Positions 24,301-32,070 of a stretch of DNA of 39,888 nucleotides are shown here, in pieces. Where the stretch lies: the IMG/VR virus record IMGVR_UViG_3300044971_003419, positions 1 through 39,888 of that record. One strand, written 5' to 3'. Within the stretch, counting starts at the first letter, position 1, and every line of letters starts with the position of its first letter. A program made the position numbers and the translations under genes. The notes beneath the pieces are model-generated. The model was not told where the DNA came from and did no database searches. It saw nothing but the letters and a program-made list of their open reading frames with translations. The DNA comes from a virus.

Positions 24301-25469
24301 TAGACCTGCGTGTAGCCCATGGCGAGGCCGAGGTAGGGATTGAGGATGGCGGCTCCGGCGGTGGGCACGGTGCGGCCAAGGCCATCGGCGACGGTCATCC
24401 AAAATTCCTTGTCGCGCTCGGGGGTAATTTGCTTGTCGGTGTAGTCGGCGCGGATGGTGGCTTGGTTTTGGCGGGCCTCGGTGGCGAGGTCGGCGGAGGC
24501 GCGGGAGACGCTGCCCAGGAAGTTCTCGGTGACAGGCTCGCCAGTGGTGGCTTGGCGGGCTTTCTCCAACTGGCCGGTGAGGCTGGAGATTTCATGGTCG
24601 AAGGGACTGATGCGGTCGCGGTTCGGGCCGAGGTCGCCTTTGACAAATTCGGTGCGGCGTTGTTGGAGATCGGCGAGGCGGCTTTCGATCTTGGGGACAT
24701 CGGCCTCGGCGGTCTGCGGGGAGGAGTAGAGGTAGGGGTTTTGTTGATCTTTGAAGAAATTTTCGACGATGGAGTAGAAGCCGGAGCGGACATCTTCGAC
24801 TCCGAGGCGAGCCCCACGCTCGGCGCGGTTGTAGTATTCCTCTGGGCGGCTGGGCGGTGCGAGATCGGCAGCGGCTTCGGCGCGGATGGCGGCCATCTGC
24901 TGGTCGGCGGCGGCTTGGGCCTCGGGGGAGACGGCTTGGGCGCGGCGGATGGTGACGGTGCCATCGGCGTTGACGGGGGCGGCTCCGAGTTGGACCTTCT
25001 CGTATTCGGGGAGGCCGAGGATTTCGCCGAGGGCGGCGGCTTGGGAACGGCGTGCTCCTTCTTGGGGGTCGCGGTAGTCGAGGACTCCGAGGGCATCGGC
25101 GAGTTCGGGCTTGAGGACGGGGAGGTTTTGGTCGGGTGTGGTGGCCTCGGCGACGGCTTGCTGGGTGGCGGCTTGGGCTTGCTGGTCGGCTTGCTGGCGC
25201 TCTAGGTAGGCGAGCGCGGCGGCGTAACCGTCGCCCATGGGCTGCGAGGGTGCGGGAGCGGGTTCGTATGCGGTGGCGGTGAGGGTTTCTTCGGAGTCCT
25301 CGGGTATCGAAATGAAATCGGGCTCGCCTTCCATTTCTGGGAGCGGCGTTTCAAAGTCGATGATCTGCGCGCCTTGGGCTGGGGTGGGCGCGGCGAGAGG
25401 ATCGGGGGATTGGTTTGTAGGCCCGTTGAGTTTCGCCAGGTAATCGAGGGCTGCTTGGTAGCCGCTCAT
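18348..25469 (-). CDS. Giant polyvalent protein with protease, ART and nuclease-like domains
   Basis: 2,373 aa from the ATG at 25469 (MSGYQAALDYLAKL). In order: disordered Pro/Ala-rich regions; a zinc-metallopeptidase-like motif HEWGH (767-771); an ADP-ribosyltransferase-like domain of polyvalent proteins (about 915-1150: HHGTPHKVNKF, YGWGLYFAQNP, LLDWDKPL, RYLDQGSR); a Barnase/EndoU/RelE-type nuclease-like domain (about 1190-1330: HFGPNKGYGIQHIIAEH and LETVLHRVLLDFNEV); then a long helical C-terminus (about 1400-2373) with hydrophobic segments such as GLVATGYWLAHLG. By analogy with large podovirus internal proteins it is probably ejected into the host with the DNA. Domain names are from recalled family patterns. 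The ART and nuclease regions are AT-richer than the flanks. Confidence 0.8.
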   Translation of the reverse strand: MSGYQAALDYLAKLNGPTNQSPDPLAAPTPAQGAQIIDFETPLPEMEGEPDFISIPEDSEETLTATAYEPAPAPSQPMGDGYAAALAYLERQQADQQAQAATQQAVAEATTPDQNLPVLKPELADALGVLDYRDPQEGARRSQAAALGEILGLPEYEKVQLGAAPVNADGTVTIRRAQAVSPEAQAAADQQMAAIRAEAAADLAPPSRPEEYYNRAERGARLGVEDVRSGFYSIVENFFKDQQNPYLYSSPQTAEADVPKIESRLADLQQRRTEFVKGDLGPNRDRISPFDHEISSLTGQLEKARQATTGEPVTENFLGSVSRASADLATEARQNQATIRADYTDKQITPERDKEFWMTVADGLGRTVPTAGAAILNPYLGLAMGYTQVYSNAEQEFDQSAAQTGKPLDPAARSDYAHSQALLQTPFELVGDLALAKVARDSIATSGQALIRAIRGGDTGAVSSFVANLPRRAGQLGAAAAGETLITTPAQTVIEQKVAESAGVRDPISNAQLAANTGEAMKVAAAQSLLLGGGPVALETGVTTIADRLRRPTPPAQPPTQPAPMGTPSSPTAPPSSAPIAQPAPAEVPQNFTPISSPAPRTLGQVRAPQIAIDQAALDEAFGPASGTPPTASAPAASAPIAPEPTGSPELITGEGARFSFTTNGITPEQQARTDFFAGAINQQLRTQGILTPDQSLALQPVSLDRVDAGAGFADFLEGFQSITGTTVQFVKPSDPTIFGGAVRSDDARTIFINAESQRPALALIGHEWGHTIQNSDPALYKELRRVVARYTDNYRTRAREAGASPLYQGTRAKTAELTNNTLGDAFLDPEFWNSLRAEDQPMAKRLWENLTNWFNEILARSKGTAWGTEQFATNLSAMRRDLARVARTALRPPTQALSNAEVTTAPALIDLAIEAHHGTPHKVNKFSTAKIGTGEGAQAYGWGLYFAQNPRVAEEYRNRLTSDTLILDGISAMQKRTETGNQIWGHASQYFADGAKTKEQLLAKIKSAREFEKSRGNKYFSDENYAEVENAISKTNEIAKGNMGNLYTVELDVDDSDLLDWDKPLNEQSAKVRGILQKWADDPELWESMKTWKADSFYGANLKDDAAKQKSEFLLRLGIPGIRYLDQGSRKEGQGTYNYVVFNENFIKIKAENGQPVSRESASASTPSAAASAQETIPSISFASEPQYKPTDLILSPTGHQDWSVFTDQDEANSLGKIKSLPIRLLKGSHFGPNKGYGIQHIIAEHKQDFEAFREPLETVLHRVLLDFNEVYLQQDGKLALLSRRPTIVSVVQLREEKGGFYSVVTGFPKKNPSWKPAGVRILDGRRAAFAQSARAPGPTAQGIARPNPPLEPLPGKYSVEYAMSLRQPVNKNVDLATEPKPRKFGQSLQAAPGVAPEVKSRLTSLDYDPVSNAQTLANARARIDSAGSIDTAFTDLMGKPAIEGWQPTAEDYATGMELMAQLQNRSRHADAASIANMMATRATDQGRAIQALSMIGRLGPQGIELFAQSQLQAAATKPAKTDKQKADIQAKITEAGQLQGEVDKLRRDSTTAAIVGNKDLIKSSLPAGVDAVQVNIAIREAILGAPTPLAAQAATSSILTGQGLSDKGAARISGSIVRDFLKTTQDTRAKVLQDLLATADSDRRLDKSKLGSLIRLNREGKLTDASLHAAMAKMLGIPHWSAEHSAKVRRILAQHEKATDPRIKLVKAAEALDVVYRDFMPPGFLDKVDTLQTIAMLLNPKTVIRNVVGNTLMAGADLAADAVSVPMDALVSLGTGQRTRTGLSLGERLMGLGAGVGDIKAGYTFARSEGRGRIASIAEGVDTLIRLGRLQSSGKYNASDISALSGPTFTAPVLRQLESTLGLVLSISDRGFYESAFRASLDTRMKAAAANGTPMLAPDPDMVTAARMDAGRAIYQDDNAASRTLGGLRRVLNFNQRWGIGSLLMKFTQVPGSILTRAVEFSPLGFIRTAYESLAPMLSSSREFDQKAFADSFSRALVGTTGLVATGYWLAHLGIISAGSDAKDEDKRNLNRAMGWGAYKLNVDALKRALMTGNFWTPQKQQRDDMVIGYDWAQPLSIGVAMGAYSRENQEAIKQDILAGKKQSLAATGLNWLAYAGGAATGAMNSLVEQPLLTGLNQFARDVGYDNIPGALLKTAADAPGTFIPTAARQWMQLTDNAVRETRDSSPARQFINELKAQLPGQSQTLPQKYDITGQPIERWAKDSNTLFNVLFNPSMVSYIKGSPALTEMSKVYKYTAEAGAIPNQVKPEFTVEGVKVRLTSEEISAMQKDMGALSIAALEKFVLSDPRYDKATWDAKARAMTRALEKAATAAKYRILLSRPDLKTRAKQEYDAALANEAATQAEMVAADGP

Positions 25470-25471
25470 GG

Positions 25472-26062
25472 TTATTTCCAAAAAGGGTTTTCTTGCTTTT
25501 CGATGTATTGTCTAGCATACCCCAAACCGGCTTTATCCATTTCGGCCAAAGCTTGCTCATGGGTCATTTTGCCTTGCTGTATGAGCGCTTGGTAAAATTG
25601 ACGACCGTAGTTGGCATCGAGCTTGGGTTGAGCGGTCGCGGCGGCAGGAGTGTTAGCGGATTTGTAGTCGGCGAGGTCTTTGTAGCCTTCGATTTGGGCG
25701 GCTTGGTTGTAGCGAGTTTGGAGGTTTTGCATGGCGGGCTGGAAGGCCATGTAAATGCCGGACATTTTATCGAGGTTGTTACCAGCGTCGGCCATTCGCT
25801 TGGTGATGATTTGTTGCAGGGCTACTCCTTCGGCTCCGTAAGTGGGCAGGGTGGACTGCATGGTATTAAGGGCTTCGCCAATGGCAGTTGCTTTACTTGC
25901 CTCCTCTTGTTTCTGTTTAAGGACTCCCGTGAGCGCGGTGCCTACATTGCCAATTTGCTCGCCCAAAAATTGCTTGGTCTGCATATCTTGCTCGGCGGCT
26001 TTTATTTGATATGCGGCGAGAATTTCGCCGGAGCGGTCGTTGACGGTGGGGTTGTAGGGCAT
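25472..26062 (-). CDS. Internal virion protein candidate, 196 aa
   Basis: MPYNPTVNDRSGEILAAYQI then a helical Gln/Ala-rich protein with no membrane segment. It lies between the glycine-zipper protein and the giant protein, 2 bp from the latter's start, so the three probably form an ejection/internal core set. No family is recognised. Confidence 0.65.
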   Translation of the reverse strand: MPYNPTVNDRSGEILAAYQIKAAEQDMQTKQFLGEQIGNVGTALTGVLKQKQEEASKATAIGEALNTMQSTLPTYGAEGVALQQIITKRMADAGNNLDKMSGIYMAFQPAMQNLQTRYNQAAQIEGYKDLADYKSANTPAAATAQPKLDANYGRQFYQALIQQGKMTHEQALAEMDKAGLGYARQYIEKQENPFWK

Positions 26063-26067
26063 GGGAT

Positions 26068-28290
26068 TTAGGCGGTTTGGAGGGTGGATTTAGCTGGGGT
26101 CCAAAGGCGTTGGAGCGTCGAGAGGACGAGGCGGGCGAGGGCGCGGCGGGCGGGGGTGTGGATGTGGCGGGCGATGGATTCGCCGTGCTGCATGTAGGCG
26201 GCGACGAACCATTCGGGGGCATGGGTGAGCATGCTGTCGCGGAACTCGACCCAACGGGGATTGTCTTCTCCCCAGGCAGCGCGGGCGATCCAGCAGAAGT
26301 ATCCGACACCGCCGCCACCGGCGGCTCCCATGGCTCCACCGATTGCAGCACCGGCCAGCGTGCCTATGCCCGGCACTACGCTACCCATCGCTGCTCCCGC
26401 TATAGCTCCCCCTGCCAATCCTACGCCTGCGCCCATAGCGGCATTGCCAGCTCTGTTTGTTGACCCCCCCACGACTCCTGCTCCTCGCAGGGCGGCTTGG
26501 TTGTTCATCCAAGAGTTGTAGATCGACGCCTGCATGTTCGTGTTGGTGTTGAAGAGGTCGGAGCCGTAGTTCATGGTGTTGCCGTAGGCTTGGCCGATCA
26601 TCGAGGCGGCGTTGGCTTGGCTGGCTATGGGGATGTTGGATCCGAGGGCGCGTTGGTAGGGGTCGAGGGCGACATTGGCCTGGGCGAGGCCGAGGTTGTT
26701 GGCGTATTGGTTTTGGGCGATGCCTGCTTGCTGGCCGTAGAGGGAGCCGAGCATGCTTTGCTGTCCCGAAAATTGGTTGAAATTCTGGCTGGCGACGCCT
26801 TGCAGGAAATTTTGGTTCGCGTAGTTCGCGTTGTAGTTTGCCGATTGGTTGGCCTGCTGGGCGGCGAGGTTTTGGCTGCTGTTGTATTGGGCGGCGTTGA
26901 GGTTGGCGTTTTGGTTTGAGAGAGCGGCCTGTTGGGCGTAACCTGCATCGGTTATGGCGCGTTGCTGCGCGGCGTCGTAGGACGCGCCAATAGCGGTTTG
27001 TTGCAGGCGGGCCTGCTCGGCGGCTTGGGAGAGCCCTGCTTGTTGGTTTGCCAAGGAGGCTTGAAGCCCGCCCTGCTGCGCAAATTCAAGGGCGCGGGCG
27101 TTGGCGGCTTGGTTGGCTTGCTGTGCGGCGAGTTGGTTTTGGGCCGATTGGATAGAGGCGGCTTGCCGTAGCTGCGCGTTTGTTTGGCCGAGATTAAGAC
27201 CGGCGGATTGGTTGGCGAGATCGGCTTGAAGTGTGCGGCCTGCGTTGGCGTCCTGCCTGCCCATGTAGGCTTGGTTTGCTGCGGCGCGGATACCAACGCC
27301 TTGCTGCGCAACATTGCTGGCAAATCCTCGGCGTTCGGCTTCGCGCTGGGTAGCGAAGCGGTCACGATTCAAAAGCTCTGCGGCCATGGCAGACTGGCCG
27401 AGGCCAAGGCCACGGGCTGACGCGGCCGCTCGGGCGGATTGGGTGGCGTCGCGGGATTGCTCGGAGGAGAGGGAGCGGCCGAGGGCGAGGTCGTTGGCGG
27501 CTTGGCCTTCCAGTTGGCCGAGGAGCCCATTGCCTCGGGCTTCATTCATAAGGCCGCGCTCTGCGGCGCTGGCGCGGATGTTGTTAGAAGATACACTATC
27601 GACCGGTCCAGCCTGGGCGGCGCGTATGCGCTGGGCTTGCACTTGATCGGCGGCGTAGCCTGCGGGGCCTTGCACATTGGCGACTTGGCCGAGGCGGGCG
27701 TAGTCCATCTGGCCCACATTAGCAACGCGAGAGCCGGTCACTTGGTCGGCGGCGACAGCCTGGGAGGAAATCTGGTCGGGGCGGTAGAGCTGCCCCATAG
27801 CCATCTGGTTCAGCCGGGCTTGAGCGGGATCGTTGTAGGCGGCTACGCGGTCGGCAGTCTGGCCGACTTGGTTGTAGCTCTGGCCGAGCTGGGCGGCAGA
27901 GGTTCCGGCGTCGCGGATGTTTTGGTTGGCGGCGGCGGTGTAGGTGCTGTCTTCGAGGCGTTGCGCAATGTCGCCGGTGCTTTCGATGGCTTGGTCGCTG
28001 AGGCGGCCTGCGGTATCGACAATCGTGTTGGCCTGATCTTGGGCGATCTGGCCGCTGGCCGTGCGTATGGCTGATAACTCATTGCCAAAATCTCGCGTGC
28101 GGGGGGCGCGGCGGGGGTTTACAGACATGCCGGTGCGGAGTGGGTCGCCACTCATGCCTCCGCCGCCAGACATTGCCCCGCCAGACATGGCTGACCCGGT
28201 TGACCCTGTTGACATGGCGTTGTTGCCGGACATGGCTGCGCTCATCGCGCCACCTCCTCCGCCGCCGCTGTTGCTCATGTTCATTGCCAT
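26068..28290 (-). CDS. Internal/ejection protein with glycine zipper
   Basis: 740 aa. Gly/Met/Ser-rich N-terminus (1-50); a very long Ala/Gln/Asn-rich region with degenerate repeats (about 60-560); a glycine zipper that could span membrane (614-665, GVGLAGGAIAGAAMGSVVPG); and a C-terminal module CWIARAAWGEDNPRWVEFRD, then APEWFVAAYMQHGESIARHI, which I remember from other phage proteins. Shine-Dalgarno AAAGGAC precedes the ATG. The layout suggests a DNA-ejection protein forming a channel through the cell envelope. Confidence 0.75.
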   Translation of the reverse strand: MAMNMSNSGGGGGGAMSAAMSGNNAMSTGSTGSAMSGGAMSGGGGMSGDPLRTGMSVNPRRAPRTRDFGNELSAIRTASGQIAQDQANTIVDTAGRLSDQAIESTGDIAQRLEDSTYTAAANQNIRDAGTSAAQLGQSYNQVGQTADRVAAYNDPAQARLNQMAMGQLYRPDQISSQAVAADQVTGSRVANVGQMDYARLGQVANVQGPAGYAADQVQAQRIRAAQAGPVDSVSSNNIRASAAERGLMNEARGNGLLGQLEGQAANDLALGRSLSSEQSRDATQSARAAASARGLGLGQSAMAAELLNRDRFATQREAERRGFASNVAQQGVGIRAAANQAYMGRQDANAGRTLQADLANQSAGLNLGQTNAQLRQAASIQSAQNQLAAQQANQAANARALEFAQQGGLQASLANQQAGLSQAAEQARLQQTAIGASYDAAQQRAITDAGYAQQAALSNQNANLNAAQYNSSQNLAAQQANQSANYNANYANQNFLQGVASQNFNQFSGQQSMLGSLYGQQAGIAQNQYANNLGLAQANVALDPYQRALGSNIPIASQANAASMIGQAYGNTMNYGSDLFNTNTNMQASIYNSWMNNQAALRGAGVVGGSTNRAGNAAMGAGVGLAGGAIAGAAMGSVVPGIGTLAGAAIGGAMGAAGGGGVGYFCWIARAAWGEDNPRWVEFRDSMLTHAPEWFVAAYMQHGESIARHIHTPARRALARLVLSTLQRLWTPAKSTLQTA

Positions 28291-28294
28291 AGGG

Positions 28295-28693
28295 TTAGTC
28301 CTTTTCTAAAAAGTGTTTGGCGTTTTCTGCGCCGTAGTTCAGGGTGATTTCTTCGCCTGCGGCGATGTCGCGCAGGGCGTAGTGCCGCATGAGTTCGTTC
28401 ACCTGGTCGATCTCGTGGGAGGCGTTGGGGGTGTCGTGGTGGTTGTAGAGGGGAGCGAGGCCGAAGCCGATGATGCTGGTCGCGTCGTCGAGGTAGTAGC
28501 TGTAAGTCTCACAGGCGGGGGCTTTTGCGAGTTGCTTCTTCGGCACGCAAGCGTAGGGGGCCTCCTCGAGCACTTCGTGCTTGGCGATTGGGGCCGTGGC
28601 GAAGACGCCCCACCGGTGCAGCGGAGACCGGCGCACGGCGAGCTTGGTCGCGTGGTAGGGCTCGGGGCGGAGCATGGTGGGGGCGGGGGTCAT
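28295..28693 (-). CDS. SET-domain protein (putative lysine methyltransferase)
   Basis: 132 aa from the ATG at 28693 (ATGA overlap with the fibre gene). SET features: RSPLHRWGVFATAPIAKHEV at the N-terminus (SPLHRWGVFA), NHHDTPNASH (the NHxxxPN motif), ALRDIAAGEEIT and LNYG near the end. SET proteins transfer methyl groups from S-adenosylmethionine to lysines. A stand-alone copy between a tail fibre and an internal protein is unusual; it might modify virion or host proteins. Function is inferred from motifs only. Confidence 0.82.
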   Translation of the reverse strand: MTPAPTMLRPEPYHATKLAVRRSPLHRWGVFATAPIAKHEVLEEAPYACVPKKQLAKAPACETYSYYLDDATSIIGFGLAPLYNHHDTPNASHEIDQVNELMRHYALRDIAAGEEITLNYGAENAKHFLEKD

Positions 28694-30096
28694 TTGGCTT
28701 CGAGGGCGGCGACGCGGGCAGCGAGTTCTTGGACGGCGGCGACGAGGAGCGGGACGAGTTTGGATTGGTCGATGCCTTGATGGATGGGTTTGCCGTCTGC
28801 ATCCACGGCGTCCTTGGTGCCGGTGACGGCTTCGGGCACAACGGCTTGGGCTTCGTGGGCTAGGAAGCCATCGACTTTCGGTGCGGTAGGATGGCCAACC
28901 CACTTGAACCGGTGGACCGGCAAGGCCGACAAGCGATCCAATGCGCCGGTTAGTTTTTCGAGGTCGGTTTTAAGCCGGTGGTCGGAGCTAGTGCTATAAA
29001 TGACGCCTGTGTTTGTGCTGTTGGTTAAAATTCCGCCAATGTATGTTCCTGTCGATGTATTTATATTGTATATTCCACTACTAGGCCCAGGCGAAACGCC
29101 TGTTATGAGAGCAATGTCTATGCCACCGAAATTATTACGAGCTACAATAGTATTGATTAAATTACTGCTCGTGGCCGTGGTGCGAGCGTTTGCAAGAGTC
29201 CCGCTTGTAATTGTCTCAGCGCTCTGATTGTGAACAATGTTTGCTTTACCTGACAAAAGCGTTCCAATTTCAAGCTCAGTATAGTATCTGTCATCGTGCG
29301 TGTGCGCGGTCGGCGTCCTAGCATCCGAGAGACGGGAATCCGTCGTGATGACCGCCGTGCCCGTGATGGCACTTGGCGCGATGCCGCTGGCAGGCGCGTA
29401 GCTTCCAGACGCCTGCTTGCCTGCCAACAGAGTATTTATCTCTGTCTCGGTGTAATATCTGTCGTCGTGGTTGTGGTTTGCTGGAGCGGCGTAAGCACTG
29501 AAATTTGCAGAATGTAAAAGAGGATAAGAATTATTGCCTTGCGACCAACCGCCCACTTTTAGTTGATTGTCATTATCGACACCTAAATATGTTGCATAAG
29601 TGCCAGGCCGGTGAAATGTCATCATCGCCGCCCCGCCGGTTCCAATAACTTCCAATTTATTTAACCCACCGGTTTCGTTTGCGATACTGCTATTTGCTGA
29701 AAGAAAACTGATATTGTTGGTCGCAGTTCCGGAAATGCTTGATGCATCGTGCGTGTGGCTGGCGGCGGCGTAGCTCCCGGCAGCCTGCTTGCCTGCGAGC
29801 AGGCTATTGACCTCGGTCTCTGTGTAGTAACGATCATCATGCGTATGCGTGGTCGGCGTCCTGGCGTCCGAGAGGCGCGAGTCGGTCGTGATCACCGCCG
29901 TGCCCTGCACCGCAGTTGGAAGAACTTTTCCTGCCGTGCTGATCTGCGCGAGCTTGGTATCAGCGATGGCGGCATTTGCGGCGAGGTCGGCGTTGGTGAT
30001 GTTGGCGATAGTGGCCGAATCGACGAGTTGGTGAATTTTCTCGGGAGTGACGAGTTCGCCGTTTACGAAGGTTTTGCCTTTGGTGATGGTTGCCAT
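28690..30096 (-). CDS. Tail fibre with C-terminal peptidase S74 chaperone
   Basis: 468 aa. Repeated receptor-fibre modules: HTHDDRYYTE at about residues 84 and 265 and the variant HNHDDRYYTE at 208, and a duplicated stretch ITTDSRLSDARTPT. The C-terminal intramolecular chaperone (about 369-468) has SSDHRLK (Ser371/Lys376 dyad), then FKWVGHP and GFLAHEAQAVVPEAV, as in auto-cleaving tail spikes. It trimerises and cleaves itself. The leader carries the heptad repeat A with no Shine-Dalgarno site. Confidence 0.92.
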   Translation of the reverse strand: MATITKGKTFVNGELVTPEKIHQLVDSATIANITNADLAANAAIADTKLAQISTAGKVLPTAVQGTAVITTDSRLSDARTPTTHTHDDRYYTETEVNSLLAGKQAAGSYAAASHTHDASSISGTATNNISFLSANSSIANETGGLNKLEVIGTGGAAMMTFHRPGTYATYLGVDNDNQLKVGGWSQGNNSYPLLHSANFSAYAAPANHNHDDRYYTETEINTLLAGKQASGSYAPASGIAPSAITGTAVITTDSRLSDARTPTAHTHDDRYYTELEIGTLLSGKANIVHNQSAETITSGTLANARTTATSSNLINTIVARNNFGGIDIALITGVSPGPSSGIYNINTSTGTYIGGILTNSTNTGVIYSTSSDHRLKTDLEKLTGALDRLSALPVHRFKWVGHPTAPKVDGFLAHEAQAVVPEAVTGTKDAVDADGKPIHQGIDQSKLVPLLVAAVQELAARVAALEAK

Positions 30097-30105
30097 GGGT
30101 GGGAG

Positions 30106-30135
30106 AGTTTTAAGTTTTAAGAATTAAGTTTTAAG
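30106..30135. repeat. 30-bp heptad repeat, copy A
   Basis: Exactly identical to copies at 34525-34554 and 37717-37746. Built of 7-bp units AAGTTTT with one AAGAATT variant (on the other strand CTTAAAA / CTTAATT). It ends 9 bp upstream of the S74 fibre start codon and touches CACAGAGG copy 5 on the other side. Confidence 0.95.
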
Positions 30136-30166
30136 CCTCTGTGTTCTCTGTGTGCTCTGTGGTTAA
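30136..30166 (-). repeat. CACAGAGG repeat, copy 5, supplying a stop codon
   Basis: On the minus strand: TTAACCACAGAG, CACACAGAG, AACACAGAGG. Its leading TTAA provides the TAA stop of the 635-aa gene. It is directly adjacent to heptad repeat A. Confidence 0.9.
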
Positions 30167-32070
30167 TTCAAAGTGCGGGTTTCGGTGGGGTCGAGGGCGC
30201 TGCGGGTGGCTTCGGCAGAGATTTGGCGCAGGGTCGGGCGGCCTGTGAGCGTGCGGTATTCGAGGTCGAGGCCGGTGGCCTTTGTGCGGAGGGGGGCTTT
30301 GAGCGTGTAGTCTTCTTGCTCGCCCGAGGTATTGGCCAGGGTGGCGACTTGGAAATCCGCGTCGTAGTCGGTGGTCACGGCGCGGAGTTCGCAGGAGGCA
30401 TCCGCAGGCAGGAGCAGGGAGGCTTTGGCGCGGGTGAGGCGCTTGGTGTTGAGGCTTCCCCATCCGTAGCGGCGGGTTAGGAGATAGCCGGGAATGTCGG
30501 TGTAGAGGTCTTCGTCGTTGGCGAATGGCACCTCGTCGCCGGTGTCGAGTTCGTCGAGCAGGAAGAGGCTTCCGGTGCGGCTGGCGCAGTAGAGCCGACG
30601 CTGGCTGTCGTATCCGGCGATGAGGAGTTCATCGAGCCCGAAGCTGTAGGTGTCGCGGGATTCCCACTGCTGGTTGAGGGCGTTCCAGAGGAACAGGGTG
30701 TTGTTCGACTCGGCGTCGGGGCCGATGGGGACGGCGAGGTAGTAGCGGTTGTTCCACCATTTTCCCACGGCGGCGTCGGCGTATTCGGTGTTAATTTCGT
30801 CGAGTTGGTCGGCGATGGGGTCGGAGAGCGGTTGGGTGTTCGCCCTTAACTTGAGGTCGAGCTGGGTATCGAGGCGATAAACTCCGGCGTCCGAGAGGAA
30901 GAAGACGAACTGCCCGGCAGTGACTACGCTGCGGCGGGCTACGCAGCCGATCTCGTCGGTGAGGAGAGTTAGGCGGGAGACGGCGCTGTCCACCGTGAAG
31001 GTGTCGCCCGTCGCGTTGCTGGTGTCGGAGAGATTGGCGAGCCAGATGCTGTTCCGCATGAAGACGAGGGCCTGCCCCTCCACCCAGGGATGGATGGCGA
31101 CGAGGTAGTCGTTGCTGCCCTGGTTGGCGCGGAAGGATTGGAAAAATGGGTCGTAGAGGTCAGGCTCAAGAACATCCGAGATCGCCACCGTGTCGCGGCC
31201 GTCGGGGATCCACAGGCGGTTGCCGATGTAGCTGGCCCAGCCGATGGAGCGCAGGGTCTTGAAGGTCACGCCCTCGGCAGGCACGCCCGAGGCGGCGCGA
31301 TCAAAGTCTGCGGTTGAGCCGTCCCACCACAGCGGCGGCTTGACGCGGCGGATGGCGATGTTTGCCGAGGGGTCAGCGGGGGTGCCGAGGGGGACGGCGA
31401 TGGTAAAGGAATTTGTCGCCGCCGAGAGGATGTCGAACTCATGGCCTTGGAAGGCTGCCTCGTTCCCCTCCTCGATGCGCACGCGCATTCCAGCGCTAAG
31501 GCCGTGGGCGGTGATGTGGACCGTGGCCGTGGTGCTTGAGACGGCAATCCCCGAGGATGTGGTGTATTTCCACTCCCAGCCGGGCACAGACATGTCGGCC
31601 TCGCGCAAGAGGTAGAAACGGTTGAAAGCCTGGATGCAGGTGGCGGTGTCTGTGGCGGCGAGCACTTCGTCGGCAGGGTGTGGCGTGGGTTGTGCCGGGT
31701 AAAAGATTTCTTCGATGGGTTCGTTTTGCCGATAGAGGAATGCCGATGTCGGCCCGCAGAGGACGATGTATTCATTCTCATCGTTGTAGTTCGGCGAGGA
31801 GAAGACACCGCTGGCGAGGATTCCGCCGTCGTAGACCGTCTGTATGATGGTGCTGCTGTCGAGGGCGAAGGGCAACACCAGCGGCTGCGTGCCCGCCGCG
31901 ATCCCGTCGCCCAGGCGTTTGGCCCCTTTGCGCGTCTGGGCGACGCCTCGGTCGAGTCGCATGTTTTCGGCGTATTGGACCATGCCCGGCTGGAGTTGCA
32001 GCGGGTTCAAGCGGGAGGCCATGCCGAGGAATCCGGCGTCGCCTTCGACTATGGTTTGGTCGTCGGGCAT
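30163..32070 (-). CDS. Tail hub / nozzle-like structural protein
   Basis: 635 aa. MPDDQTIVEGDAGFLGMASR, LNPLQLQPGMVQYAENMRLD and RKGAKRLGDG form a start pattern I recognise from podovirus-type tail proteins, followed by long beta-rich repeats of propeller character (for example SIGWASYIGNRLWIPDGRDT). It probably forms the tail tube or nozzle. Its start directly follows the stop of the upstream 138-aa gene (TAG ATG), and its own stop is contributed by CACAGAGG copy 5. Confidence 0.8.
   Translation of the reverse strand: MPDDQTIVEGDAGFLGMASRLNPLQLQPGMVQYAENMRLDRGVAQTRKGAKRLGDGIAAGTQPLVLPFALDSSTIIQTVYDGGILASGVFSSPNYNDENEYIVLCGPTSAFLYRQNEPIEEIFYPAQPTPHPADEVLAATDTATCIQAFNRFYLLREADMSVPGWEWKYTTSSGIAVSSTTATVHITAHGLSAGMRVRIEEGNEAAFQGHEFDILSAATNSFTIAVPLGTPADPSANIAIRRVKPPLWWDGSTADFDRAASGVPAEGVTFKTLRSIGWASYIGNRLWIPDGRDTVAISDVLEPDLYDPFFQSFRANQGSNDYLVAIHPWVEGQALVFMRNSIWLANLSDTSNATGDTFTVDSAVSRLTLLTDEIGCVARRSVVTAGQFVFFLSDAGVYRLDTQLDLKLRANTQPLSDPIADQLDEINTEYADAAVGKWWNNRYYLAVPIGPDAESNNTLFLWNALNQQWESRDTYSFGLDELLIAGYDSQRRLYCASRTGSLFLLDELDTGDEVPFANDEDLYTDIPGYLLTRRYGWGSLNTKRLTRAKASLLLPADASCELRAVTTDYDADFQVATLANTSGEQEDYTLKAPLRTKATGLDLEYRTLTGRPTLRQISAEATRSALDPTETRTLN

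Noticed and set aside
23889-25205. Long plus-strand open frame of about 440 codons opposite the giant gene
   Set aside because: It is a Gly-rich antisense shadow of GC-rich coding sequence with no recognisable domain; the minus-strand frame has clear protein features. The same applies to other long plus-strand frames, such as 675-2171 and 9480-10799.
26068-28290. Tape-measure protein of a siphovirus
   Set aside because: Although long and Gln/Ala-rich, it lacks neighbours for a tube or tape-measure chaperone; glycine zipper and place with the giant protein fit an ejection protein better.
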